Positions 1 to 11,060 of a DNA stretch of 64,000 nucleotides are shown here, piece after piece; the first letter of the stretch is position 1; every line of letters starts with the position of its first letter. The stretch is from contig JAUFSD010000019.1 of the NCBI GenBank assembly GCA_033030425.1, positions 310,001 through 374,000 on the forward strand, written 5' to 3'. The notes under the pieces are model-generated. The model saw only the letters and a list, made by a program, of their open reading frames with translations, searched no databases and was not told the DNA's origin. A program made the position numbers and the translations under genes. This DNA comes from Verpa conica. Lineage: Eukaryota; Ascomycota; Pezizomycetes; Pezizales; Morchellaceae.

Positions 1-644
1 GCTCACTGACCCTAGTTTATATCTTTGCTGGAGAATGTATAAGAGGTCTGAGCGTTTTGATCTACAGATTTCACGAATTTTTATTTAACACAATTTCCTT
101 GGGTTAATGCGCAGCCAGGAGTGTCCACCCGGTCGAATTGAGCCACTGAGATGGGAGGAGTTTACGCTGATGGTTGGCTCAGAGTCCTGAAAAAAACCTT
201 TGGAGCACCTAGCTTGATTATTTCATACTCACCTAGAGAATTAACTTACTAGGTTATTACAAAACACACTGTTCATAAAGACTTCCAGTACCTAGAAGAC
301 TAGTTTGATCAGTTCACCCCTACCATGGGACACCTTCTGCAACACAGCTCGCCCAGTGGTTTACAGTTACCGAAAGTCCCGCGGCAACTTTTCTCGACGG
401 CTGAGTTAATAATTCTGCACAATTAGCAGGATGTACTTTTGCCATCAACCTACTGTGCAGGTGTCGAAATGAATGAATAAATCATTAATGTGCAGTTGTC
501 AGGTCGCGATGCGAAGGGCCTTGAGTTCGGTACTGAGGCTCTACCAGCTGACCCGCCGACTAGAAATAGCTGTCCTTACCCCGCAAACAGGCCCTCCACC
601 CACTTCATATCACCATCTACAAGCACCAAAAAAGTCAAAAAAGA
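1..644 (+). promoter_or_regulatory. 5' flank of array unit 1, with conserved upstream box
   Basis: This non-coding stretch is clearly similar to the DNA before copy 2 (about 6870-7482) and more weakly to that before copies 3-5. Shared words include CAGCTCGCCCAGTGGTTTAC near 349 and a box CTGAGTTAATAATTCTG at about 401-417, some 240 bp before the ATG. The box recurs at 7253 (CTGAGTTAATGATTCTG), 15967, 22101 and 28899, always 190-315 bp upstream of the corresponding start. A second shared block, GATGCGAAGGGYYTTRAGTT-like, lies near 509-528 and recurs near 7309, 16038 and 22156. A promoter or 5'UTR role is inferred from conservation and position. No transcript start can be placed. Confidence 0.45.
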
Positions 645-1376
645 ATGCCTCTTCCGAACTTACCTCGCACCCCCCAGGGGTCCCATATTTCTAGAGTCCA
701 ACGATCAACCCCCCAAACCCCCCAAAATCTTCAGTATAACCGTGAGCAATGGCCCTCTCAGATCAGCCCTCAGCTACAAAACATGAATAATTTACTCCGA
801 CTCCCATATTATGCGCCAAACTTGATGCCCTCTGACTGGCCGTCAAACCAATATGTTGGACACAGTAACCCCAATAGGAGCAGTGAATATATGTATCTGG
901 GTCTTCATAATAAGTCTGTCTCTACTGTGTTGATATAATCCCTTACTACGGCTAATATCATTCAATAAAGTAGCAATACCCACAGCATTGATTCGAACGT
1001 CTCTATACCCGGCACCTCCCCGGATATACGGTATGAAGAACTCAGCCCCTGGAGCATTCTATTCAACTCGCAAATGTCTATTGCAGAAAGCCATGATGAT
1101 GCACAGGACCCACTATACAGCCCCCACGAGCTTAACGGTGGAGAACCACCAATAAATGTAGTCAACTCTACACCTCATAATGGTTCAAATGACCCGAATG
1201 AGTTCCGATCATTACCCGGGTACCATGGGAGCAAGAACAGTTATCAGCGGTTTGACTGTTTTGACAACTGCAGGTTTAGGCGTTTTGGGAGGCGGGGGTT
1301 TCTTAGGAGGGGTAACATGTTAGTGCACCTTCGGAGCTGCCATAATCAAAATATTCCGAGAGCGAGGAGGGTGTAG
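645..1376 (+). CDS. Array copy 1: short P/Q-rich protein with atypical C2H2-like zinc finger
   Basis: I read two exons, join(645..913, 971..1376), giving 224 aa. The 57-nt intron (donor GTCTGT, acceptor AATAAAG) matches the second intron of copy 2, and splicing removes a stop at 936-938. Residues 1-60 are P/Q-rich. The C-terminus has LPGY-x-G followed by a C-x3-C-x18-H-x4-H module (CFDNC ... HLRSCH). The coding part that in copies 2-5 surrounds intron 1 is missing: sequence matching exon 1 joins directly to sequence matching the middle of exon 2, and the frame is kept. The gene therefore carries an in-frame internal deletion rather than a break. It may be a DNA- or RNA-binding protein, but only the Cys/His spacing supports that. 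The non-consensus donor is the weakest point. Confidence 0.6.
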
Positions 1377-3379
1377 ATTTTATTTGATGAGTGAAAGGTC
1401 AGATTTTGGGATGTACTAGGAGAGGTATGAGATAATATCTTGGAGTCCAATGGTTTCGGGTTCGGGTTTGGGTTTGTTAGGGTTTCTTCTTTTTTACTAT
1501 CCGTAAGGATGTGCATATGTACATGTAATTATTTCATTGATAACTCCCAGGAGCCTTTCCTCCCTTTTCTAGCTTCGTAAGAGCTACTTTGGGGCGGACT
1601 TATAGCCGCGGTCTGTTTAGTGAATTTTATATCACAATATATATTTCTATTATGCTTTCTAGCGCCATAAATAGACTTGACTTGTAGGATAACATTAGAG
1701 GATAGGAGGGGGCTAGTCTTGTACCTAGTCCCTAATTTTTTTTTACGTGGATCATGTATTGTAGTAGTGAAGTTCTGAGACGCTTCGGAGTTATTTCTGA
1801 AGGCTTCCGGCGCGTTTGGGGATTGGGGCTCGGAGTTGGGGGGGGTAACCCTGGTGCTTACGTTTGTGTGGTGCCCCGTATAAATCAAAGTACCTAATGT
1901 ACCCCGATAAATCCCGACATATTAGGAGGTTTCCAACTATTCCGATGGCTTTCAACGCACTTAGCTTTATACGCATGGTGGCTCCATACAAGCATAAGTG
2001 CCAACCCCCCCCCCGAAAGCCCCGAGCTAAAGTATGCCTGAAATAAGAATTTGTTTAAGCTTGGAGGGTAATTACACCATGCCCTACGGTGCCACACAAA
2101 CATAGTGGGAACAAGACGAGGTTTGCTCGGACGTGGCTTTCTAGGTGGCCGTGTATATGTCATAGGTTTAGGGTTGTAAACCTAATTAATTAATTAATCA
2201 CTTCGTATAGGAGCCCTGAGGGCTATAGTAGTAAATCCAAAAAGCAAAAGCAAGATATAAACAAGCGCTACAGCACCTTTGTCAACTTCCACTGGTGCGG
2301 TCTAGAGCAGTGCAGTCTCACTGAGTTGACAGTTACAGCACGGACATATCGTATAATCTGAGTTAATCCGACCTGGTACAGCAGGGTTTAGCACACTAGG
2401 GCAGTTAGAGCCATTAAAATTAAAGACACTAGAACAAAAAAGGCAGATTCCTGTATAAATACAGATAAAGCCTATTGTAGTTTTATTTTTTTACCATGAA
2501 TTACGCACATTACTCCCGGTCGTAGTGGGTCGAATTAACCCAAATTATACATTATATTTATTCCACGAGAAAACATTTGTTATAACATGACCGACAGGGG
2601 TCTAAGTTTCTTTTACCATGTCATATAGTACGTTATCAAATTAAACCATACACCACCGGCATTAGCAAAATTTTGGGGGCCTAGGGACACACACTACAGT
2701 CCCAGGGCGTACCTGGTATACCTGGGGGTCTTACAGCGGATCCGAGCGTCCCTAGGAAGTGGCTACTAGCCTCGCCAAAAACTCTAAGTTCCTGCTCTCC
2801 TCCACAAGCAGCGAACCCCCTCCAGAGAACCCCTATATGCAGTGAACGGCCTTACTGTCATGGTACAAACACCCTTTGTCCTACCAATATTCGGCTATAA
2901 CTGACGCGTCGATTAGGACCCGAGAAGCAGACCCACGAGCGTAGTAGTAGTAGCGGCGGTAGCAAGCCTGTAGTAGACCCCTCCATATAAAGCGAACAAT
3001 CTACCCGTCACGCTACGAATAGCCTTTCTCCGGCCGTTATCTGACTATGGTAGCTGACTAGGGACAGGGCTCCCAGTGCGAACGAAGGTAGGGCAGCAAG
3101 CATCGGGTGGGGGGGGGGGGCGTGGAGAGCTTTTTGTACATAGAATACATAGAATACATTGGTCCAGTAATTTCGGTTGGCAAAAGGGGACATGAAAGAG
3201 AGTACCGAGAGCCAGCTGAGCAGTCCCTAAGCAGCCCAAGGACGTTCCAGGACTCCATATGCCTAGTCCCTGGGACAACTGTGGGACACCCACCTAAGTC
3301 CCCGGGATACCGAGCAGGATCTCGGGATCGGGCAGTGTCTCGGCTGTCCCCCCAGTCCCAGGGATTCCCCGAGAGCTGC
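1377..3379. other. Gene-free degenerate DNA after unit 1
   Basis: No convincing gene. It starts with a 3' flank shared with copy 2: a TAG-ATTTTATTTGATG start followed by GGTTTCGGG-like runs at 1448-1475. It contains an AT-rich TTAATTAATTAA tract near 2184, a short GTAGTAGTAGTAG-CGG tract at about 2941, and a run of 13 G at about 3108-3120. A block near 2500-2545 containing GTCGTAGTGGGTCGAATTAA resembles blocks near 18125 and 25975, so this flank belongs to the duplicated unit. Small open frames overlap on both strands and are not conserved between units. Confidence 0.4.
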
Positions 3380-3780
3380 AGAGACAAAATATCACTTTTG
3401 CTAATGAAGTCTATATTAGATTCATATCTAATTCCTTTTTGGCATCAACGCTGCGAAAAATATGGTTGTGTAAAAGTTGTGGAAGATAATGTATCAGGGC
3501 ATAAAAAACATGCTATAAAATTTAGGGAACTGAATAAAATAGACTCAACCCCATGGCCAGCATAGTCATCAGATTTTAATCTTATAAAGGTAGTAAAATA
3601 TATATAGAATACAAACTTGGGGAGACATGGGGCAGGATTGAGAATATAGAAGAGATGAAGATTGCTGTGAATATTGCCTAGAGTAGTATTCCACAATCTT
3701 ACTTAGAGGGTTTAGTTAGGAACATGCCAGCTAGGCTACAGGCTGTGACTAATGCTGAAGGGGAATCTACCCACTATTAA
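3380..3780 (+). pseudogene. Decayed Tc1/mariner (DDE) transposase, C-terminal half
   Basis: Translation in shifting frames recovers the C-terminal part of a fungal Tc1/mariner-type transposase. VVEDNVSGHKKHAIKFRELN (3476-3535) resembles the family's (V/I)xEDNAPxHK-HA block, which carries the second catalytic Asp. It is followed by TPWPA, a stop where Q is expected, then SSDFNLIK, matching the family pattern PWPxxSPDxNxIE with the catalytic E changed to K. A second frame then gives ETWGRIENIEEMKIAVNIA, a stop, and SSIPQSYLEGLVRNMPARLQ with a short tail ending at the TAA at 3778. At least two stops and a frameshift make it non-functional. It is a likely relative of the source of the TA-flanked short elements around it. 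Confidence 0.8.
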
Positions 3781-3896
3781 TTTATGTATATAAAAAAGTA
3801 GTTCCTGGAGTCTCTAAACCTCAGTCCCGGCGGTCTTGGCGCACAGCCACCACCGCCAGGTGTCGCCAGACTTTCTCCAACACCCGTAGAATAGTA

Positions 3897-4038
3897 CAGT
3901 CACTCACGGGGTGACGGCGAGCCCTGTCTGATGGCGAACAGGGGGTTTGGGGCCGGTTGAACTCGCCTTGGGTTCCCCGTGCTCAATCGCATTGTAAAAA
4001 AGCCCTGTTCGCCATCACAGTCACCCCGTGAGTGACTG
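3897..4038. mobile_element. MITE family A (TA-flanked, Tc1/mariner type), copy 1
   Basis: A 142-bp element with terminal inverted repeats beginning CAGTCACTCACGGGGTGA. It is flanked by TA on the left (3895-3896) and CA, a probable decayed TA, on the right. Inside the ends is a second shared motif, GGCGAACAGGG. Related copies lie at 5575-5694 and 17926-18034. There is no coding capacity, so it is non-autonomous. The terminal CAGT and the TA duplication fit Tc1/mariner mobilisation. Confidence 0.8.
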
Positions 4039-4076
4039 CACCTATACTGATAAACTTGTAAGAGTACCGTATAAAC

Positions 4077-4336
4077 TCGATAAATTCGCTATCTCCGTCC
4101 TGTGGCTTGTTAAATCCAGACCAGAGAAAGCAAGGCTTGGCTTCAGAGTTTAGTGACACCCGATGGGCAAATAAAATTGCGACTCCAGCTTGAATCAACA
4201 GTATGTAGCAAACCCACCATTCATAGGAGATCTTTCAACCCTATACCACCGCTAAGCCCACGCCGAGCTTCAATCTGTCTGACTCGGAATTAACAAGCCA
4301 CAAAATGGAGATAGCGAATTTATCGAGTTTACACGG
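4077..4336. mobile_element. TA-flanked inverted-repeat element (260 bp)
   Basis: The arms are about 55 bp. The left starts CCGTATAAACTCGATAAATT and includes CGCTATCTCC and GTGGCTTGTTAA; the right is its reverse complement with few mismatches (for example ACAAGCCACAAAATGGAGAT at about 4290). TA dinucleotides at 4075-4076 and 4337-4338 fit a Tc1/mariner-type target duplication. The roughly 150-bp interior has no open frame of note. It sits 38 bp from the neighbouring MITE, so the region is a preferred insertion site. Confidence 0.75.
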
Positions 4337-4345
4337 TATTTATCC

Positions 4346-5574
4346 TTATAGTGTGAAATAAATACAGGAAAGGGGGAAAGACTCTACCATCAGAGAAGGA
4401 GGAGGACCAAAAGCAGGTAGTAAAATAGGTAACAAATACCGTAGCATGACATAGATACTACAAAGGCACCCCAGGTGAGAGTGACACAGGAGGCCGGATA
4501 ATGGCCCTAAACCCATGATAAGGTGCTGGGAGCAATAGGGTGTCGGGATGACAGGGTGATGTGGTGAGTATTGGCGGAGTTTTGTGCCAGCACCCAAACT
4601 TTGAGTGTGAACTAGTTGTGTACTACGTCTGTGGGGGAAAGTCTGTCGACACCTGGCTGTGGTGGCACAGGCTTGGCCTAGGAAGCAGCCAATAGTTTTG
4701 CATGAGAGATGATGCCACTAAACTGATACCACTACACTGTCCAAGGACTTACCCCCACGGGGCAGCTGTGCAGGATTACACGGTGCTAGGCGTGCGGCTG
4801 TGCGTACTACGCCCAATAGTCGTGTTGGTCTGTGTGAGGGCCCAAATAAATGCAAAATTTCGGAATAAGTGCAAAAGTGCTCGGGTGTACGGGGGAGTCT
4901 GAAGAAGGCGGTGCGCCTGTATTTCCCATACAAAATCGGTGCCACCACAGCCACACCCGAGTACAAAGCGCCAAATCTCTGAATAAGTGCAGGAGTGCAA
5001 AAGTGCAAAAGTGCAAAAGTGCAGAAGTGGAGGGCGTTTCCCGTTGGGCCAGATATGAGCAAGTGCAAAAGTAGAATCGATGCTGAAAACTTAAGAGAAA
5101 GCGCAAAAACTGGGTTGGGTCCTCATGGTAAGCCGTGAAGCCCATCCAGCACCCTGCCATTACTTAAATACCCATACCCCCCTCCCCCCCAGAGGCTCAA
5201 GTGGTTTCTTGCTCCCAGTACCTCCCTTTTAACCTGAAATTCGGACCAGCTACTAATTTCCTCCACCAAACTATCTCCCTATACCCCCTCTTTTAAAGCA
5301 CTGAAATTCGAGTCCGCCTTTCACAAGCAAGCACTAGCTGTATAATTCCTTCTACCGAACTGTCTCCTGATATCTCGAAATACGATACCATTGTAAGCCA
5401 TACCCAAATTACTACTATAGTCTCTAGCGAAGTCCAGGGTTTACGAGCAAAGATTCTCCAACATAGGATTTCCAAAATTTTCGTCAAGAATATTAGGCTC
5501 AACTATACTCCGGTAGCGCACTTCTACAAACCGCGGCGCTACTATTCATTACTTATCGATTTCATTCTACGTTA
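4346..5574. repeat. Gene-free stretch with an AGTGCAAA minisatellite
   Basis: No recognisable gene. At 4985-5030 a 9-bp unit close to AGTGCAAAA is repeated about five times; isolated units also occur near 4866-4875 and 5060-5068, so the tract has expanded locally. The rest has short overlapping open frames on both strands created partly by the repeat. Lines such as CTATCTCCCT and TCTTCTACCGAACTG recur loosely within 5250-5370, suggesting an older decayed duplication. Confidence 0.5.
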
Positions 5575-5694
5575 CAATTATTCACCCCCCCTGTGGCGAA
5601 CAGGGGCCCATATCTCCATTTTTCAGTCGTTTACTACCTATTTAAACCTCTGTTCGCCACACGGGGGTATTCGCCACGAGGGGGTGAACAACTG
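5575..5694. mobile_element. MITE family A, diverged copy
   Basis: A 120-bp element between TA dinucleotides (5573-5574 and 5695-5696). The left end reads CAATTATTCACC followed by GTGGCGAACAGGGG, and the right end is the inverted counterpart ending GGGGGTGAACAACTG. The GGCGAACAGGG motif links it to the elements at 3897 and 17926. The right arm contains an extra partial duplication of the CGCCAC-GGGGG segment. Confidence 0.7.
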
Positions 5695-5696
5695 TA

Positions 5697-7482
5697 CTCG
5701 AGTATGAAAAGTCTGTTAGGCCTCACTCCTTACTTGGGTTGGAATCGCCTGTATTTGCTTACTCACTGCTTAGAGTGATTACATGAGCATCCTTGGCATC
5801 ATCCAAGCTTATTCACCAAGTCGATGCTGCTTTATCCTCTGGTCGCAATTTCTGCTGAACGAGGCTTCTTCCGGGCCCGAGTTTTCCCAAGACTGAGTTG
5901 AGCCTTGCAGCTAATTCACTTCCTTAAAGGTGTAATATGCATTATCACATTACGTATCGCTACAGCTGGTGTTGATTGGGCATTCATTTCCGGCCCAGTG
6001 ATTCGGTGGATAAGGTCTCGAGGCAGGCCGCCCATATATGCAGGACATCTGTTTGGGAACTTGCAGCGTACGGCAAAAAAAATCGAGAAACTAGGCTCTG
6101 CCACCAGGATATTATGGCCAATCCCACCACCAGAATCTCTACCAAAACCTAAAGAGCAAATAAAAACACTAAATCTCATGTCTCACGATTCTCGATCTTT
6201 TTTGCCGGTCACTGTACAGTGTCTACGTGGCCGTAGGGTAAGAGCCTGATAAGAGAGCCCGCCCCCACCACCCTGTGTGGTACTGTGCAGGCGTGACATA
6301 ATCTATTCACTTATAAGTGCACAGATAGGTTTTTACATAAGTGTACCCGTTTAGTGACCAGATTGGACCACATTCCCTCGCTCGAAGTTTCCGATAATAC
6401 TTCTCCTACATGCGCCCTCGCGCAAGCTTAGCCAATATCTACTTCAGTCTTCCTCTCTATGCGGCGTGGCTTATACGAAATCATACGATCTGAGCTTATA
6501 TCTCGATTGATTTTGAGCAGAGATCACATAATTTCTATAGGTCAGGCTATAATATTGTTGGACTCTAGGTGATTAACGACTGGTTACGTGGAGCTATATA
6601 GCGAAGTTGGAATCTAATTTAGAAACCAGGTTCTTTCGACGGGAATAAATAATTATGCATGTAAGTTCCCTTATCCCTACTAGGAGAGTCAATCCTTGGT
6701 TTTCTTTGGTCACTGGTGTATAGCTCCCGGCATAACTACTGCGGAAACGCGGCGCGCAAGGTGACCCGTCTTCTACGTTTTTGACGAAGGTTTGAAAAAT
6801 AGCGTTGGCTAGAAGCCCCTGCTCGATAATCCCTGTTTCCAGAATAATTCTGCCAGAGGCTGTACAGGTCATATAAGGGGCCTGAGCGTTCGGACCTATA
6901 AAATTGGTGGATTTCTATTTAACATAGTTTTCTTGGATCAATGCGCAGTTAACAGCTCTCCCGGTTTAGGTATGAAATTTAAGAGGTTGGGGGGTATATG
7001 CTGACGATTGGTTTTGGATTTTAAACAATAATTGATTTCGGCATCCTAGTTTTCTTATTTCATCTCCATCTGGGGTATTAACTTACTAGGTTATAGTAAA
7101 ACTTGAGGTTCGTGGGGAACTTCAGTACCTAGAAGGAACTAGCTTGATCAATTCATTCCTACCTATGAGAAATTCTGCAATACAGCTCGCCCAGTGGTTT
7201 ACACCTACTCGGGACTCCAGGATAAAGGACCTGTAGCAAGCAACCTGGGCAACTGAGTTAATGATTCTGCGCGATCACCTTGCCCTGTAGAAATGTCGTT
7301 GGATAACGATGCGAAGGGTTTTAAGTTTGGTATTGAGACCTAGTGCCAACCGGCCCGCCGACTAGAAATACTCGTCCCCGCCCCTTCCCCACAAACAGAC
7401 CATCCACCAACCTCACATCACCTGCGAGCACCCGAAAAGTCAAAATAATTCTACATTTATCTCAAATTACACTCTCAAAAGG
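5697..7482 (+). repeat. 5' flank of array unit 2
   Basis: Duplicated non-coding DNA. The block at about 6405-6560 (CTTAGCCAATATCTACTTCA ... CATAATTTCTATAGGTCAGG) reappears before copy 4 (about 21430-21570), in part before copy 3 (about 15225-15310) and before copy 5 (about 28205-28235). The last 600 bp align with 1-644. The conserved box CTGAGTTAATGATTCTG is at 7253-7269, 214-230 bp before the ATG. No gene is supported: the longer open frames here do not survive in the other units. Confidence 0.55.
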
Positions 7483-8405
7483 ATGCCCCTCCCAAATTTA
7501 TATCGCACACCCCCGGGGGCCCGTATTTCTAGGGTCCAACGACCAACTCACCAAGCTGCCCAAACTCGTCAGCACAACCCCCGTGAGCAATGGCAGCTAC
7601 CTCCTCAGACGAACCCTTGGCCGCAGCACATAAATAACCCACTCCAACCTTCATATCTCTTGGTACCGTCTGGCTGGCTGCCAAACCAACATGTTGGACA
7701 GAATAACTCCAATAGTGTATTGTATGTATCAAACTTGCCCTTAGACTAATTTCAACTAATTTCCTTTATTAGCTATCACCTGCCTACGGCAGGGTCATTT
7801 CCTCCAGTTATGCATACAACATTACAGCCCCCACCAGCCCATATTACCGGCGGGTTCGGACAAAATTTGCCGGGTTTTCCCCACGGGAATAGTCCATATC
7901 TATATAATAGCATCCAGAATAATGAGTGTGTTTCACCATGTCAATATAACCTCTTGTTAGAGCTAACGTTATTCAAAAAAGCGGCAACATTCATAACATT
8001 AATTCGAATACTCCCAGTCCTTCCCCAGATATACGGTACGGGTTAGCAGATACCGGCAGTAATGAATTCCAGGCTCATGAAGGACTCGACCCTTGGAACA
8101 CCCTATTCGACGCGCAAATAGCTGTTGAAAATCATGAACAAGACGTACCAATATACGACCCCCATAGTCCCAATGGCGGAGAACTCCCTATCATCCCTCA
8201 GGCACCTTATAACAGTTCGATCGGCCCGAATGAATTCCGCACATTACCGGGGTACCTTGGACAAAGGAACCACCATCAACTTTTTGATTGTTTTGATAGC
8301 TGTAGGCATAGGCGTTATGGGGGCCGGGGATTTTCTAGGAGGGGTAACATGCTAGTGCATCTTCGAACTTGCCATAATCAGGATATTCCGAGGGGGGGCG
8401 TATAG
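7483..8405 (+). CDS. Array copy 2: P/Q-rich protein with atypical C2H2-like zinc finger (complete, three exons)
   Basis: Three exons, join(7483..7721, 7773..7925, 7982..8405), total 816 nt and 271 aa; phases close exactly at both junctions. Intron 1 (51 nt) has donor GTATGT and acceptor TTATTAG; intron 2 (56 nt) has donor GTGTGT, a GCTAAC branch-like site and acceptor AAAAAAG. The start is chosen by alignment of MPLPN with the MP(P/K)xNRYR starts of copies 3-5. The N-terminal part is rich in Pro, Gln and Asn without a signal peptide or membrane segment. A conserved middle block (PSPDIRY ... PWNTLF) leads to NEFRTLPGYLG, then C-x3-C-x18-H-x4-H (CFDSC ... HLRTCH) and a basic tail. The x18 spacing is longer than the x12 of a classical C2H2 finger. 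Function unknown; nucleic-acid binding is only a guess. Confidence 0.75.
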
Positions 8406-8492
8406 ATTTTATTTGATGGGGATAAAAGTTTGGATTTTTAGGGCGTACTGGGGGGGTACGAGGTAACAAATATCTTGGTTCCCAATTGTTTT

Positions 8493-8517
8493 GGTTTCGG
8501 TTTCGGTTTCGGTTTCG
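8493..8517. repeat. GGTTTC hexamer repeat
   Basis: About four perfect GGTTTC units just downstream of copy 2. The same place after copy 1 (1448-1475) has an impure GGTTTCGGGTTCGGG version, so the tract was in the duplicated unit and then expanded or decayed. Confidence 0.85.
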
Positions 8518-8921
8518 GGTTTTTTCTTCTCCTTTTCCTTTTTCTACCGGTAATGATGTATTTACATACATGAAAAAAAATCCCGTTGATAACTCCCAGA
8601 AATCTTTTTCTTTCTTTTCTGGGCACATAAGACCGCTCCGGGTGGGCGTATATAGTTGTAGTCTGCATAGTGAATCTTATATCACTATATATATAACTAT
8701 TACGCCCTCTAACACTATAAATAGACTTATCTTGTAGGAAATTGTATTAGACGGAGAGGGGGGGGAGCTAGTCTCATGCCCAGCCCTAGTCTCGTTTCCA
8801 TACTAAATTTTCTACGTAGTACCGTAGAGTCTGGTATGTTTACCTCCCCGGGCTTGGCGAATTCTTTTGTCGGAGGTATTTTTCTCAGGGGAGGGGGGGC
8901 CTCGGGGAAATTCTGGTATTA

Positions 8922-9087
8922 CAGTCGCACCTTGATATGCCGGATGGCAAGAATCCAGAGGATAGCAAGGGATCCGGGACAGCAAATTTATTTTGTATGT
9001 AGTAGAAAAAATGTTTTAGTCAGGGCATTTCGTACGGCACAGCAAGGGATCCGGCATATTGAGATCCGGTATAGCGAGGTATGACTG
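8922..9087. mobile_element. Pogo/Tc1-like MITE family P, copy 1
   Basis: A 166-bp element flanked by TA (8920-8921 and 9088-9089). The ends are CAGTCGCACCTTGATATGCC and the inverse of CAGTCATACCTCGCTATACC. CAGTNGNACCTCGATATACC-type ends are characteristic of pogo-like Tc1/mariner elements. A sister copy with the same interior (GCAAATTTATTTTGTA ... GGGCATTTCGTACG) lies at 19582-19751. It has no transposase. Confidence 0.85.
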
Positions 9088-9806
9088 TACTCGGAAGTAT
9101 TTAGGAACTTTATTGCCCCGGCTTCACAGCTAGTACCTAATTCTTCATAATGCCATATTACTGCATTGTAATGTAGGTTCTAGTGCGCTTGCCCTCCGCC
9201 TCTGGGCTTTAGCCAGTACTTCTTTTTCAGACATATTCCCTTTCTCTGAGCTTTGTGGTAAGTAACTTCGGAGCCCAGAAAGCCCGATAGACTAGAGGTT
9301 CTCAGAGATATTTATGGTAAATTGGGTACTTGGATTTGTATCGAGCCACAAACATAAGTTCATTGGGGCTAGAAAAGTTCCCCAGTCCTCTGAATACACT
9401 GGAGATTTTCGGAGGTGTCTCGAAAATTTACTACTCCAGACCACACAAACCTAAGTATCAATCCTGAGGGTCCCGGGGGTCCCCAAGTCAAAATATGCCC
9501 GAAAAAAGAATTTGCTCAAGCTCGGAGAGTGGGAACGAGACTGGGGATGACTATAACCCTTGCTAAGTGGTAAGTTTGTTTTTGCTGGTGCATGGGGTTG
9601 TTCGCTTAATATAATTAAGGTTTGCATGGACGTGGGAGTTTTTTTTCTAGGTGTAAAACTAGGGTTAGCTAATTAGGGTTGTATGCAATAAGTTGGATGA
9701 ATGATTAACCATAAATATATGGAGCCCTAAGATATAGAACGGGCTAATTTAGTCTTATCAGAGTGACATAGCAGTGCGTATGATTATAATAATATAATCT
9801 ACTGTA
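9088..9806. other. Gene-free stretch
   Basis: Degenerate DNA with no supported gene. A block near 9470-9510 (CCCGAAAAAAGAATTTGCTC) resembles 2030-2056 downstream of copy 1 (CCTGAAATAAGAATTTGTTT), and GTTTGCATGGACGTGGGAGT near 9621 resembles GTTTGCTCGGACGTGGCTTT near 2120, so it is the duplicated 3' flank. Confidence 0.45.
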
Positions 9807-10375
9807 CAGCCGTGTCTAAGTAATTCTCGAAGCCCCCCCCCATGGCAACGGCATACCCACAACCTTAACACTACCAGAAGAGCTGGTATTAATACAAAAA
9901 TACATGGGGAGGCTAAAGAGACTGTAGAGAGTATAATCATACAAAAAAAACTTGAAAAAAAAATCACTTTTGGTACCCTTGACTAGTCTAGTGGGGCTTA
10001 AAAAGTCCTGACACCCAACAATACAACAAACACCTCATTGACTGTAGCTCATCAACTGTATAATAAAATGATCTGGGGCTAACATGATATGAAATATAGA
10101 CCCTAAAATTAATATATATATCATCTAGAATTATTGCCGCATTTTTTTTTACTCTCATTATCTACCTGGGCAATTAGGTAGAGCTATTTATGAATTCTAA
10201 GGATAACTGTGTATATACCCATTAGATGACCCTAGGAAACTTGATATAGAGTTAAATGACCTTATTTATCTTATCCTAAATGCTTCCTTCTATAGAACAT
10301 TTATGGTTGTTGATGTAGCTTAAGAAATAACCCTGTTGCTATGGGGGGGCTTCGGGAATTACTTAGACACGGCTG
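9807..10375. mobile_element. TA-flanked inverted-repeat element (569 bp)
   Basis: The inverted ends are about 60 bp with few mismatches, beginning CAGCCGTGTCTAAGTAATTC and continuing CGAAGCCCCCCC. The flanks are TA (9805-9806 and 10376-10377). The interior is AT-rich and has no recognisable transposase. Long ends plus the TA duplication fit a non-autonomous Tc1/mariner derivative. Confidence 0.8.
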
Positions 10376-10379
10376 TACA

Positions 10380-11060
10380 ATATAATACTAGATTATTGTA
10401 AAGATTACGTTAGAAAAGGCCTTCTAGTCCACTACTAGAACCTCCAGTGTATCTTTGGATTTATATTGCGGGAGACGGTATACTAGTATGGTTTTTCTGT
10501 GCCGAATTATACTTAAATGGGTGAAAGGAGGTCTCAAAAGTGTGAGTTAGGTCGTAATGGAGTTACTAATAAAAGTTATTTCCAGACCCTTTTTTACTGA
10601 GCGCTTAAGAAGTGCCCTACCAACCAGGGGAGATATGGCTGTAGTTGGTCATCTCTATATCCCATTTTTTAGCTATTCGCTAGTTTCTATAAAGATATAC
10701 TACGTACCCGCCCAGATATAAAGTTTGACGATCGTTTATGTAGCTATATATTAGGAAAGGATCTCTTAAGAGGGAATTACAAAACAGATTAAAGAACTAC
10801 AAGAGGTTATGTCTAGGTGCCTCAGCGAAGAAGGTAGTAATCGTTCAAGTACCGCCTTAACGAGGTTTTGGGTATTAGTTTCGCTCCGCTATGTACTGGT
10901 ACATTATTGACTGTCGGACCTTGTTTGTGGGCAAGTATAGGCAAATAATCAAATATCGTAGGTATTCCGATAGAGTAGGTCTCTATTTTCACATACAAAT
11001 ATCCTAGGGCCACTAGGTGTACTATATCATTATGAGCCGGACCTTGATATGATAGGTGCA
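10380..11060. repeat. Duplicated intergenic block (partner about 26440-26960)
   Basis: Several words are shared in the same order with the stretch at 26440-26960: TAGTCCACT-CTAGAA near 10427, GGGTGAAAGGAG near 10519, CAAAAGTGTG, CCAACCAGGGGAGATATG near 10620, CTCTAGTTTCTATA-like near 10680 and a GTAGGTATTCCGATAGAG block near 10958. The divergence indicates an old duplication. No gene is supported in either copy. Confidence 0.6.

Noticed and set aside
1440..1480. Telomere-like TTAGGG/GGTTTGGG words
   Set aside because: Only isolated, impure units occur; there is no run of TTAGGG, so an internal telomere is not supported.
3107..3379. Open frame upstream of the transposase remnant
   Set aside because: It begins in a poly-G run and shows no transposase motif; it is in frame by chance.
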